Positions 26,378 through 35,634 of a stretch of DNA of 64,000 nt are shown one piece after another. The DNA comes from DATBFG01 sp036558645 (GTDB lineage: Bacteria > Acidobacteriota > Terriglobia > Terriglobales > Acidobacteriaceae). The notes beneath the pieces are model-generated. The model worked only from the letters and a program-made list of their open reading frames with translations, searched no databases and had not been told where the DNA came from. Numbering within the stretch: the first letter of the stretch is position 1; every line of letters begins with the position of its first letter. The position numbers were made by a program, and so were the translations under genes. Location of the stretch: positions 1-64,000 of the forward strand of contig DATBFG010000009.1 in assembly GCA_036558645.1 (NCBI GenBank). Direction: 5' to 3'.

Positions 26378-27778
26378 CTAGTCATCATCCGGATCGAGAT
26401 CGGGATCAGGATTGCTCCCGTCTGATGGCCGACGAAGATTCAAAAAGTGATCCATCGGTATCGGGGCAGGAATGGTTTGGAAGGTGGCTGGGGTTTGGTT
26501 GTAATCGAAACAGTCGGAAAGGTCATCCGCCATGGCATCAGCATAACCGAGCGACGGCAATCCATATTTCTTTTCAATAAACTTTAGAATGCTGCCGAAG
26601 TCGTGCGTGACATGTGAAATGTAGCCTCTTTGGGCATACGGAGAGATCACGATGAGGGGTACGCGAAATCCGTACTCGTACGAGTTAATCACTTTCGGAG
26701 CGACATGATCGTACCAGCCTCCCCAGTCATCCCATGTGACAATAATCGTCGTGTTCTTCCAGTAGGGACTGTTTCCAATCGCATTTACGATGGATGCCAC
26801 CCACGAGGGCCCAAGGTTCGCACCTGTATTTCCGGCATGATCCGAGGCGGGTCCATCGGGAATCACCCAGCTAACCTCAGGTAACCGATTAGCAATGATG
26901 TCCTTCAGCACCTCGGTTTGGGGAAAGGTGACGTTACTCCATAGACTTCCCGTACAGACGGTGGTTCCATCCTTTGGTTGAGGTTGGCAAATATGCTGGA
27001 TCGCATTCGGCCCAGTCCAGATTGAGCCCTGCGAAGGTGCATAGTAGCGCCAACTGATTCCCTTCGCTTCGAGCAGATCGATCAGAGTCACATGGTCAAA
27101 GCAGGGATACATCGTCTGATTTGCCGTACCGGTGGGATCGATCAAATTCACGTATTCGTAGGGTGGCGCGACGCATCCGGCGTTCAAGTTGATGAACTCA
27201 TCCGTTGTCGGGATGAAAGAATGAGGGTTTTCTGAGGCAAACAATGGGCTCCGACTAGCTGGCGCGGAGGTGCCGGCAATGATGAACTGGTGCGCGGGGA
27301 AGCTGGGTCCCTGGTTCGTCTGAAACATTCGGTCGCCGAATGTGTACTGCTCAGCCATTTGGAAATAGGGCTGTACCTCTGCTGGATCAACATAGCTGAA
27401 TTGGGGATGAGTGGGAATGCAATCCAGGACCTCTGCTTTACAGATCGGCGTAACGCGATCCGCCCCGGTCATCGCGCCATCAGCGTACATGGCCAGGAAC
27501 GCATAGTGGGAATGATCAACGTCAAACGCGCTGCCGAGCACAATTTTTTGCAGTGGAATAGTCTCGCCTTTCGAGTTTATTCCGCGATCCGCAATGTCCG
27601 CACCTCGCGATTTCAGGACGGGATCCTGGAACAGATTGTCGGGCGTTCGATTTTCCTGGAAGATGACAATGACATGTTGCGAGTCCGAAGGGTTATCTCC
27701 GCACCCGTTCAGTCCAAGTATTAAACCTGCAGCAATGGCGAGGGCCAGGAAGAGCAGCAACGAAGCACAAGCGCGCAC
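26378..27778 (-). CDS. Exported phosphoesterase (AcpA/phospholipase C family), lipoprotein-like
   Basis: A 466-residue protein of the PF04185-type phosphoesterase family. The N terminus has a hydrophobic core (LLLFLALAIAAGLILG) and ends in LNGC, a possible lipobox at about Cys 26. The catalytic pattern HVIVIFQENRTPDNLFQ (with Glu/Asn as in AcpA), FPAHQF and VTWDDWGGWYDHV is conserved. Members include non-specific acid phosphatases and phospholipases C. The gene ends just before the sulfotransferase and may be cotranscribed with it. The substrate is unknown. Confidence 0.82.
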   Translation of the reverse strand: MRACASLLLFLALAIAAGLILGLNGCGDNPSDSQHVIVIFQENRTPDNLFQDPVLKSRGADIADRGINSKGETIPLQKIVLGSAFDVDHSHYAFLAMYADGAMTGADRVTPICKAEVLDCIPTHPQFSYVDPAEVQPYFQMAEQYTFGDRMFQTNQGPSFPAHQFIIAGTSAPASRSPLFASENPHSFIPTTDEFINLNAGCVAPPYEYVNLIDPTGTANQTMYPCFDHVTLIDLLEAKGISWRYYAPSQGSIWTGPNAIQHICQPQPKDGTTVCTGSLWSNVTFPQTEVLKDIIANRLPEVSWVIPDGPASDHAGNTGANLGPSWVASIVNAIGNSPYWKNTTIIVTWDDWGGWYDHVAPKVINSYEYGFRVPLIVISPYAQRGYISHVTHDFGSILKFIEKKYGLPSLGYADAMADDLSDCFDYNQTPATFQTIPAPIPMDHFLNLRRPSDGSNPDPDLDPDDD

Positions 27779-28211
27779 TTACGACCTTTCTGCCCCCACG
27801 AGTACCTGACGGGACGTCGCTCGCGACGTAGGCTCCGAAAACCTGGTCTTTTTGCCTCAGATGCTGGCATCTGAAGTAAGGCACTCGTTCTTAACATTGA
27901 TGAGAACAGTTGATTGCTGGATGTCCAGCAACTTCTGATCGAGCTAAGTCGTAGAGAACCGATTCAAACAACTGGAATTCTTTCCTTCTCCTAACCGCTT
28001 ACAGGCAGAAACCTTCCCTGGATTTGCATGTCCGACGAATACCAGTTGGGAGGTTCGGCTTCAGCTTTAAGTTTGCCACAGGCCGTGACTTACCTTGGTT
28101 TCCGGGCAAGCAGAGTTGTAGCTGCAGTGGCGGAGTGTGTTGCTTGAAGATTTGAGTTGCAGGAATCCAGAGTTGTGCGGGAAAATGCATGCTTCAAAAT
28201 GGGAGGGAGCA
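27779..28211. other. Intergenic region with a short palindrome
   Basis: No gene is recognised in this 430-base gap between two divergent genes. It holds a perfect short inverted repeat, TTGCTGGA-TG-TCCAGCAA at 27914-27931. The right end leads into the arylsulfotransferase-like gene, whose ribosome binding site GGGAGGGAGC ends 1 base before ATG 28212. Confidence 0.5.
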
Positions 28212-29735
28212 ATGCACAGACTACCGCTCTCGTTGGCCTCAGTATTGGGACTGTTTCTTATCGCGAGTCTGGCAGGATGTGGCTCAGGACGAGAATCTGG
28301 AACTCCTCTGACGAACGTCGCCACAACGAAAAACCCCCTGGTGGCCCAGTATGACGTGACTACCTTCGATCCCGCAAGTGTTTGGGTCGAATTCGGACCA
28401 GACGCTTCCTATGGAAGGCAGACATCGATGATGGCTGCGTCGGACTCTTCTCCAAGACAAGCGACGGTCCTCGTGGCGGGGATGAAAGCAAAATCCACAT
28501 ATCATATGCGAGCCCATGTGGAATATCCGGATGGCACGTCCTGGGTGGATGCTGACCATACCTTCAAGACTGGTCCTCTTCCTTCGTACAACCAACTGAC
28601 CCTGACCGTCACTCGGCCATCCCCGAGCCTGAACGTGGCACAGAGTGGGGTTGAATTGCTGGACGTGACAGCTACCGGCACAAAAAATTTGAGGGGGGCG
28701 GTTGCTGACTTGGATGGAAACATTATCTGGTATCAGGACTTTAATTCTACCGATCTCTGGCCGTTCCCTATCAAGACGATGCCCAACGGGGACATATTAC
28801 TGAACCTTGCGGACGAACTGCGTGAGATCAACTTAGTCGGTGACGTGATTCGGACTGTGACCGTGAGTGGTGATCTGAACAGCAGAATGCAACTGGCTGG
28901 CTTTACCTCATTCCACCTCGACGGCATTCATCACGATATCGCTACTCTGCCGAATGGCCATCTAATTCTACTTGGAAATGCCACCAAGACGTTCACCAAC
29001 CTTCCGGGTTACCCTGGGGACACTCGGGTCATTGGAGATGTTCTGGTTGACCTTGATCCAGATTGGAATCCGGTGTGGACCTGGTCCTCGTTCGACCATC
29101 TTGACATAAACCGGCACTTGATGGGACTGCCGGATTGGACCCATTCCAATGCCGTGATCTACTCTCCGGACGACGGGAATTTGATGGTTTCCATGCGCCA
29201 CCAGAGCTGGGTTATCAAGATCGACTACGCAGATGGGAATGGAACAGGAGGTATCCTGTGGCGACTCGGCAACGAGGGTGACTTTTCAATCGATGGCGGC
29301 GATCCCAGTCAGTGGTTTTACGCACAACACTATCCCCAGATTGTGAGCGACAGCGGTTCTTTGATGACTCTGACCATCTTCGACAACGGCAACTTGCGGG
29401 AGGATGACGTGGGTAATCAATGCACCGGCAGTTACCCTGCCTGCTACAGTCGAGCGATACTCATGCAAGTGGATGAGTCCGCGAAAACGGCATCGGTGCA
29501 ATGGCAAGATGCGCCCGGGTATTATTCCTTCTGGGGTGGCAGCATCGGGGTCTTGGAGAACGGAGACGTAGAGTTCGCTATGTCATCGCCCTTCGCAAAC
29601 CCGATCGGCTCCCGGATTATGGAAGTAACGCAAACCGCAACCCCTGAAATCGTCTGGCAGATGGACATCGCCGGAGGAAACGCATACCGTGCGTACCGAA
29701 TTCCCAGTCTTTACCCGGGTGTAACTTGGCATTAA
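28212..29735 (+). CDS. Arylsulfotransferase (ASST)-like lipoprotein
   Basis: A 507-residue secreted protein. I chose ATG 28212, behind a very strong GGGAGGGAGC site; it begins a lipoprotein signal (VLGLFLIASLAGCGS) with the lipobox LAGC. The body matches the ASST family: a beta-propeller with DLDGNIIWYQDFNS, HHDIATLPNGHLILLGN and HSNAVIYSPDDGNLMVSMRHQSWVIKID, where the His residues would include the sulfuryl acceptor. ASST enzymes use aryl-sulfate donors in the periplasm rather than PAPS. The gene stands alone and faces the DUF4214/glycosidase gene. Whether it acts on EPS is unknown. Confidence 0.8.
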   Translation: MHRLPLSLASVLGLFLIASLAGCGSGRESGTPLTNVATTKNPLVAQYDVTTFDPASVWVEFGPDASYGRQTSMMAASDSSPRQATVLVAGMKAKSTYHMRAHVEYPDGTSWVDADHTFKTGPLPSYNQLTLTVTRPSPSLNVAQSGVELLDVTATGTKNLRGAVADLDGNIIWYQDFNSTDLWPFPIKTMPNGDILLNLADELREINLVGDVIRTVTVSGDLNSRMQLAGFTSFHLDGIHHDIATLPNGHLILLGNATKTFTNLPGYPGDTRVIGDVLVDLDPDWNPVWTWSSFDHLDINRHLMGLPDWTHSNAVIYSPDDGNLMVSMRHQSWVIKIDYADGNGTGGILWRLGNEGDFSIDGGDPSQWFYAQHYPQIVSDSGSLMTLTIFDNGNLREDDVGNQCTGSYPACYSRAILMQVDESAKTASVQWQDAPGYYSFWGGSIGVLENGDVEFAMSSPFANPIGSRIMEVTQTATPEIVWQMDIAGGNAYRAYRIPSLYPGVTWH

Positions 29736-29797
29736 TTCTGCTGATTGCCTCGATGTCTTCTAGGCAACTGCGGTAAAGCAAGCGTGCATCTCTCGTG

Positions 29798-29827
29798 CTG
29801 AGATTCTCCTGATCAGGAGAATCTCAG
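29798..29827. repeat. Perfect 30-bp palindrome
   Basis: Positions 29798-29812 and 29813-29827 are exact reverse complements (left arm CTGAGATTCTCCTGA) with no loop. No T run follows, so it is not a typical terminator. The palindrome lies about 170 bases upstream of the DUF4214/glycosidase gene and may be an operator or a mobile-element trace. Confidence 0.75.
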
Positions 29828-29999
29828 GAGCGACATGGCTTGAGGCAAGGAGCCTAAGTCTCAGTCAAGAATGTTGCCGCAGCCAACAAAGCATCTGTGA
29901 AAAAAGGTGACTACTTTTTGGATCGATTGAAACGCTTCGGCTGGGACCCGATCTCTAGTCGTAACATGATCTTAGATGTTCGAACAATGGGAGGACGAA

Positions 30000-31523
30000 G
30001 TGCGTGCTGACCGAAACTCTAGCTTGCAGCTAGCCAGCTTGATTTTCTTCGTAACCATCCTGCTGCCGAGCATGGTTATCGCCGAGGTTTGCCCCTCGGA
30101 ATCGGAAGTCGATCAAGTTCCTTTCTTTGTGCGGCAAATCTATTCCGACGTCTTGAATCGTGCCCCGGATGGTCCGGGTGGGAAGGGTTACATTTCTCAG
30201 ATCACTGATTTCAATTCCAAGACGTGCAGGTCGGGAAAACCAAATGTGCTGGCGGGCAATTGCGAATGGGACAATGCAGCTCGCATGGGATTAGCTTTGG
30301 TTAGTTCTGAAGAATCGGTCTCCAAGAACGGAAGTATCACATCGAATAGAGGGTTCGTCGCCGCCCTTTTTCGCGTGTTGTTAGGGCGCACTCCGCAGAA
30401 CGCCGGCTTACAAACGTATGTTTCAGCACTGGACCGCGGGGTCAGCCGACAGAACGTGGTATTTTCGCTGCTTTCAAGCGATGAGTATCGTCGCCGGTTT
30501 GCCTGCTCTACGAATAGGCAGGCAAGAGCAGCCGTCCCTCAAACCGGCAAAGAGGGAAGAGGCTTCGCTCTCGGCGTTAACGGGCACCCCCTGACACAGA
30601 AGGTGTACTCAGACTCTGGTGGAATTGACTTCGACGCACAACTCAAAGCGGTACAGGATGCCGGCGCTGAATGGTATCGGGTGGATATGACTATCTCTCC
30701 GACGGTGCAGGACTACAGCATGATGGACTCCTTGCTTAAGAAGGCGCAGGCTCATGGAGTGAAACTCCTTCCAATCCTAGTGGCACAGGTTGATCGCGCT
30801 CACGATAGCCCTTCCACGATCTACCAGAAAGCGCACGATGCGGCCGTAAACGTGGTTCGCCACTACAAGTCCTCCATTCATGTCTGGGAGCTTTCTAACG
30901 AGGAAGATAACAAGTGCATCTACAAGGGGGCGAGCGGCGATCGCCCGGCAGACTTTGACACAGGGAAATATGCCGTTGTGTCTGCTGTACTCCGTGGGTT
31001 GTCCGAAGGAGTCCATGACGCTGATCCAAGCGCATCGCGGATGATTGACTTTGCTGGATGGCTACATACCGGCTTCTTTGAGAGGCTCGAAGCTGACCAC
31101 ATTGATTACGAAATCGTAGGTGTTCATTGGTATGGCGACTACGGAGACATTGCCTGCCCCGGCCAATCTTCTCCATGCCCCGGGAACCCTAAGCATTTCA
31201 ATGTGGTACAGCGGCTACAAACAATTACCAAAGGTAAGCCAATGTGGATGACTGAGACCAACTACCGCCCAAGACGGAACAACACTGAAGAGATGCATAC
31301 CTATCTCTCGCGTGTGCTTCGTAACTACGCCCATTCGCCGAAAGCCTATCCTTTTGAAGTCATAGTAATTTATGAGTTGCTCGATGAGCCGGAGGCAAGA
31401 GGAGGAGCGACGGAATCGCAAATGGGCTTGTTTCCCGTCACGCGGTCGCCGGACGGAAAGTACGCGATTGGGCAGGCAAAACAGGCAGTACGAGTCTTGC
31501 GGACTGAAAGATCAAGCGATTGA
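30000..31523 (+). CDS. DUF4214 domain plus GH-A clan glycosidase-like protein
   Basis: A 507-residue secreted protein. The GTG at 30000 has GGGAGG five bases upstream and starts a signal peptide (LASLIFFVTILLPSMVIA); an ATG at 29976 is in frame but less supported. Residues about 35-175 form a DUF4214-like module (FVRQIYSDVLNRAPDGPGGKGY, CEWDNAARMGLAL, SSDEYRRRFAC). A TIM-barrel-like glycosidase region follows, with the acid/base Glu in VWELSNEE (E301) and a nucleophile Glu in MWMTETNY (E419), the clan GH-A pattern as in GH5/GH39. It is the shorter paralogue of the gene at 59.8 kb. Location beside an EPS locus recalls PslG-type enzymes. Substrate unknown. Confidence 0.75.
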   Translation: MRADRNSSLQLASLIFFVTILLPSMVIAEVCPSESEVDQVPFFVRQIYSDVLNRAPDGPGGKGYISQITDFNSKTCRSGKPNVLAGNCEWDNAARMGLALVSSEESVSKNGSITSNRGFVAALFRVLLGRTPQNAGLQTYVSALDRGVSRQNVVFSLLSSDEYRRRFACSTNRQARAAVPQTGKEGRGFALGVNGHPLTQKVYSDSGGIDFDAQLKAVQDAGAEWYRVDMTISPTVQDYSMMDSLLKKAQAHGVKLLPILVAQVDRAHDSPSTIYQKAHDAAVNVVRHYKSSIHVWELSNEEDNKCIYKGASGDRPADFDTGKYAVVSAVLRGLSEGVHDADPSASRMIDFAGWLHTGFFERLEADHIDYEIVGVHWYGDYGDIACPGQSSPCPGNPKHFNVVQRLQTITKGKPMWMTETNYRPRRNNTEEMHTYLSRVLRNYAHSPKAYPFEVIVIYELLDEPEARGGATESQMGLFPVTRSPDGKYAIGQAKQAVRVLRTERSSD

Positions 31524-31614
31524 GGAGATCAGAATATTCGATTCCTGGGAGGAGTTTGCTCAACAACCGGAATAATCGTGTAACTTATTACCGCTTTTTT
31601 GGTGACTGCGACCA

Positions 31615-32331
31615 CTAGAGTTTGTGGAATACTATTGTCTGTCCTCGGCGCAAGGATGGAAACGGCAGCGTAACGAGTTCGAACAACGTTCCCGCTAACT
31701 TCCTAAGGGCGCCGCCTTGCACTCCGAAGTAATTCTTGTACTCGTGTCGCACAACCGTCAACCCAGCATACCTACCGATAGCAACTAGTTCGTGTTTCGT
31801 GTACTCCCGAAAATGGCCGGGTTCGCTATTGTCAAGGCGTATTCGTTCGTAGGGATTCCTCCCACATACAGAAAGAACGCGCTTATGCAGTGCGACAGCA
31901 TTTGGTGTTTGCACTATGCAATATCCGTCTTGAGCCAGGCTGGACGATAACATGCTCATCACCAACTCCGGCGCAGTATACAAGTGCTCGATAACTTCGG
32001 CAAACACTATTAAATCGAATTGCGGCAGCGTGGTCCAATTGGATTTGTGTTGAGCGCCATTAAGGTCGAACACAATGTGAGGAATGTGTTTCGGCACCAT
32101 CGGCATCGCACTGATGGCCGATGCGAAACCGAGCGTAGTCACATTGGGATATTCGGCCGCCAAAATATTCGTAAAGAGACCGCGCCCCACATCGAGGATT
32201 CTGGATTTCCGTTCAGGTAAGAGGTCATGCACCAGTGCGATCAAGTACGAATACCGCTTGTAGTGATACCGAGCATACACTTCGACTTCGTCATTTACTG
32301 TGCCCACGCTGGAATTCACTCCTGCTGACAT
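31615..32331 (-). CDS. SAM-dependent methyltransferase
   Basis: A 238-residue class I methyltransferase. The SAM-binding strand is RILDVGRGLFTNILAAEYP, in which the usual GxGxG is reduced to GRG, and a UbiE-like LPQFDLIVFAEVIEHLYTAPE gives motif II. The C-terminal helices contain HFREYTKHELVAIGRYAGL, as in methyltransferases of O-antigen loci. It is the last gene of the leftward EPS block and lies 39 bases after the sulfatase-like gene. It may methylate a sugar; the acceptor is unknown. Confidence 0.78.
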   Translation of the reverse strand: MSAGVNSSVGTVNDEVEVYARYHYKRYSYLIALVHDLLPERKSRILDVGRGLFTNILAAEYPNVTTLGFASAISAMPMVPKHIPHIVFDLNGAQHKSNWTTLPQFDLIVFAEVIEHLYTAPELVMSMLSSSLAQDGYCIVQTPNAVALHKRVLSVCGRNPYERIRLDNSEPGHFREYTKHELVAIGRYAGLTVVRHEYKNYFGVQGGALRKLAGTLFELVTLPFPSLRRGQTIVFHKL

Positions 32332-32370
32332 GTAATTCTTTCATCCTTCGGACTGATTTGAACATGACCC

Positions 32371-34344
32371 TCAACGGGCGAGAGTGAAACGATCGTTAGC
32401 ATCTTTTAACGTGTCCGCCAAGACAGCTCTCATCCTCTGCGCCGTCGCTATCTCGGATGCAATAAGATTGTGGCTTTCTCCAGGATCCAACTTATAGCGG
32501 TACAGTTCGTCCTTCTGCTCGCCGAGGTAGCTTACATACTTGAATTCATCGTCCATCACGGCAACCGTGCCGCTTTGGATTGGGGAAAAATTAGAGGTAT
32601 GCTCCAAGTTCATGCTGAAAATGTACCTCTTGGTGGGTGTTCCAGATTTCAACGTGGGTTTCAGCGATACACCGTCCGTCCACTCAGGTGAATTTATTCC
32701 GACGATATCCAAGATCGTTGGTAACAAATCTGCCTGCTCGGCAGCCCAATCCGTCCGTTTCCCCGTCTGTTGGCTGGGGAGATGGATCATGAGTGGGATG
32801 CGAATCAGGTCGTTATAGAGATATGGGCCTGTATGCGTGAACCAGCCATGCTCGAAAGCCTCACCGTGGTCCGCTGAAATGATCACAACGGCTTTGTTCA
32901 TTCGGCCTGTTTCGTCCAACCAATCAAGGAATTGCCCTAGCGCAGCGTCACCGTACAAAACCATTTCATCGTAACGCGCTCGGAGCGCTGCTACTGATAC
33001 CCCTGCAGGTGGTGAACTTGTATTGAGATCAATAAAATCAAGGTTACGGTTAAGTTCGCTGCCTGACCCGAAGCGATGTCTGTACGGAGGCGGTGGCAGA
33101 TACGGATCGTGCGGTGCGAGGACATGGGCCCATAGAAAACGTGGCTGAGAAATGTCGCTCCGTTCGAGCAGTTGACGTGAACGACTGAACACAACCTCTG
33201 GCGATGAGGGGTAGGTATCTGGAAATAATAAAGCGTCAACATAGCGACGCACGCCAGTTACGAACTCAAAGAGAGGCACTGTTAAGGTATGTTGGGCGTT
33301 CGTTCCGATCAGGTTGGTGTAGCGACTCCACGGACCGAACAAATTATCTTGCGTCACATGACTCACGGCATCGTAGCTGTCCAAGGTTCTATGCCGAAAT
33401 GGGCCGGCAAAGAAGTTCGCGGTAACCATAGCGGTGTAGTATCCGTGTTTCTTCAGAACAGAGGCCAGAGTTTTATTTTGATCCTCCAACTGTAGGAAAG
33501 CACCACCCTGACGCACTCGATGTCTCCACGGGAGTTGACCGGTCTCGATCGAAGTAGTTGTAGCGGTCGTAAAGTTGGAGTTGGCAAAGAAATAGTCGAA
33601 CGTGGTGCAGCGTCCTGCAAACCGGTCGAGGTTTGGAGTGGTTGGACGCGAGTATCCATACAAGGACATCTCGTCCGCCCTGAGCGCGTCGAACGTGATC
33701 AAGTAGACGTCAGGTAAAGCCGAAGGGGCGCTTGGAGTTCCGACGCGTGCATAATCGTGAAAGAGGTAAACACCATGAAATCGGAGGGCAATTAGTGCCA
33801 TGACTGAGAGCAAAATGTGTATCCAGCCAATCGGCGCGAGTCGCTGGCGACAGAACTTCTGAAGCTTTAGTATTGGTAACGAACAGACCCATACGCTGCA
33901 CAGCACTACTATTCCTACAACGACAATGGCCCATACATGTAGTTTCGGATGGTACCCCAGACGCACTCGGACCGCCGCATTGACGAGGTCGGTCGTAAAG
34001 TAGATTAGAGGCGGAATCAGGCACAAGCGCCAAGCTAGGGATATGCCTTGTTCTCTCGAGAGGAGAGTTCGCCTACCGGCAGCCGCGAGCAGCATCATGC
34101 ACAACCACCAAAGCGATGCCGCTGCAATGACCAGGAGAAGAGCTACGCCGCCATCCAATGCGATTTCCTTGAATCGCATGTAACTGGAGAGGCTATCAAG
34201 GTGCTCCAATAATTCGATTTCCAGACTCGAGCTGAGAATTGCGATAATACTAAGCAAGCCAATGAATGGACCTGTCCGAGCCTCGATCAAACCCTTAGCT
34301 GCAGCGGGGCTGAGCACGGCATTGCTGGCTGCGTCAATTTGCAT
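32371..34344 (-). CDS. Membrane sulfatase-superfamily phosphotransferase-like enzyme
   Basis: A 657-residue protein with about five N-terminal membrane segments (residues about 25-195) and a large C-terminal alkaline-phosphatase-fold domain. It has LITFDALRADEMSLYGYSRP and IISADHGEAFEHG with metal-binding residues. The catalytic loop reads FTTATTTSIETGQLPWR: the Cys/Ser of true sulfatases is a Thr (T259). A Thr nucleophile is typical of lipoteichoic-acid synthase and phosphoethanolamine transferases, which share this topology of membrane helices plus a soluble domain. I therefore infer transfer of a phospho-group, not sulfate hydrolysis. It sits near the end of the EPS block and could decorate the polymer or a lipid. 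Confidence 0.75.
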   Translation of the reverse strand: MQIDAASNAVLSPAAAKGLIEARTGPFIGLLSIIAILSSSLEIELLEHLDSLSSYMRFKEIALDGGVALLLVIAAASLWWLCMMLLAAAGRRTLLSREQGISLAWRLCLIPPLIYFTTDLVNAAVRVRLGYHPKLHVWAIVVVGIVVLCSVWVCSLPILKLQKFCRQRLAPIGWIHILLSVMALIALRFHGVYLFHDYARVGTPSAPSALPDVYLITFDALRADEMSLYGYSRPTTPNLDRFAGRCTTFDYFFANSNFTTATTTSIETGQLPWRHRVRQGGAFLQLEDQNKTLASVLKKHGYYTAMVTANFFAGPFRHRTLDSYDAVSHVTQDNLFGPWSRYTNLIGTNAQHTLTVPLFEFVTGVRRYVDALLFPDTYPSSPEVVFSRSRQLLERSDISQPRFLWAHVLAPHDPYLPPPPYRHRFGSGSELNRNLDFIDLNTSSPPAGVSVAALRARYDEMVLYGDAALGQFLDWLDETGRMNKAVVIISADHGEAFEHGWFTHTGPYLYNDLIRIPLMIHLPSQQTGKRTDWAAEQADLLPTILDIVGINSPEWTDGVSLKPTLKSGTPTKRYIFSMNLEHTSNFSPIQSGTVAVMDDEFKYVSYLGEQKDELYRYKLDPGESHNLIASEIATAQRMRAVLADTLKDANDRFTLAR

Positions 34345-34477
34345 TGCTGTTTCCCTGGTGGTCAGCTCCGGCAGTGTCCGTTCTGTCTACAACAGGAGGA
34401 ATCGTAAATAATTCTTCTGTCTGGAGGCTTCAGCATGTTATGACCCTCGCTGGATATGTGACAAAGAGCAGACCGTA

Positions 34478-35152
34478 TTAGAGAAGCTGACCTTGAATGG
34501 TGTTCCGGGCTTGCAGCAGATCAGCAATCTTCAAGCCAACGAAATCTGGGATGACGAACTGAGCGCCACATCGCCGGAGTGCCTCTGCTCGACCGTTCTT
34601 GCTGACGCCGATACACCTCATGCCTGCAGTAGTCGCGGCCAGGACGCCACAGGGAGCATCCTCGATCACAAGAAGTTCGTTGGGACCGAGACACAGGCGT
34701 TTGGATGCGAGCAGGTAGACCTCAGGATCAGGTTTTCCTGCAGTCACATCGTCACCGGTGACTACAGCCGTAAAGTTCCCGTCGAGATTCAACCGGCTGA
34801 GAGTCTCCCGTGTTCGAGAAGAGCTTGCAGAAGTGGCAATGGCGGCTCCGATGCCTTCATCTCCAAGCGATTTCAGCAACTCGCGAACTCCCGGGATAAG
34901 CTTGATTTCTGTAAACCGCTCCTCGAAGAACTGATCCTTTTGGCGGCCATATGCCTCAATAATGGAGAAGGGGAGATCGCCTAGAAAATGGCGCAATATC
35001 TCTTCACGCCGCCGGCCTTCTAGAATGAAGTCCAGCTCATCATCACTGACGCTCACGCCTACTGTTGCGAGAAACTTTCGCCACGCACGCCGATGAACCG
35101 GGTGGCTGTCAATAATGACCCCATCCATGTCGAAAACGATTGCTCGAATCAT
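34478..35152 (-). CDS. HAD phosphatase, beta-phosphoglucomutase-like
   Basis: A 224-residue haloacid-dehalogenase hydrolase with the C1-cap arrangement. Motif I is FDMDGVIIDS, motif II is ATSASS, the Lys is in TAGKPDPEVY and motif IV is VIEDAPCGVLAA. Family members remove or move phosphate on sugars. In the EPS block it is close to HddC and HddA, so it may take the place of GmhB in the heptose pathway, although GmhB belongs to a different HAD subgroup. Beta-phosphoglucomutase or a housecleaning phosphatase remain possible. Confidence 0.82.
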   Translation of the reverse strand: MIRAIVFDMDGVIIDSHPVHRRAWRKFLATVGVSVSDDELDFILEGRRREEILRHFLGDLPFSIIEAYGRQKDQFFEERFTEIKLIPGVRELLKSLGDEGIGAAIATSASSSRTRETLSRLNLDGNFTAVVTGDDVTAGKPDPEVYLLASKRLCLGPNELLVIEDAPCGVLAATTAGMRCIGVSKNGRAEALRRCGAQFVIPDFVGLKIADLLQARNTIQGQLL

Positions 35153-35634
35153 TAGCTAATAATTTACTACTGAAGACAGCCAACGTTCGTTGCCTTTGTA
35201 TAGTCCGATGGAGAATCTCCCCGCCAAGACGTAGATCTCCAACCACAATGTCAAAAACGACCGTTGTGTAGTGATCAGATAACCGGAGGCACTGGACTAC
35301 CAACGGTTAGTGCCGTATCGTGGGTCACGCCTGTTCGCCGTACTAGTCACGGCGTATTTTTCCGATGGCGCTCTCCTTGGGGAAAGAGATACGATTCATC
35401 ACAATAGCACAACCCACACTTCTGGCCATAATGGGTCAAAATGATGAAACCGGGCGGTTCACCTATGTCGCAAGATGGGGGTGAGGCGAGCGGAAAAGAC
35501 TGGAACCATCCCCTAAACTGCGTCTTCGGGAGCGGAAATGGAGGGGGTTTTCTTTGTGCGGCGCGGTCGTGGGTGGCAGGATCCTATGTCCGTTCCGCAG
35601 CGACACTGCGAGTCACTTGCCCCAATGCAAGACA
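35153..35634. other. Intergenic region in the EPS block
   Basis: A gap of about 480 bases between the HAD and HddC genes, much longer than the other spacers of this block. Small frames, one of them Gly-rich around 35441-35641, show no recognisable domain, and no ribosome binding site was found. A weak hairpin (GCCGT/ACGGC) followed by a T run lies near 35337-35361 on the plus strand. A decayed gene is possible but not shown. Confidence 0.45.

Noticed and set aside
29736..29975. Possible c-di-GMP riboswitch ahead of the DUF4214/glycosidase gene
   Set aside because: The region was read for the conserved riboswitch core but only the 30-bp palindrome was found.
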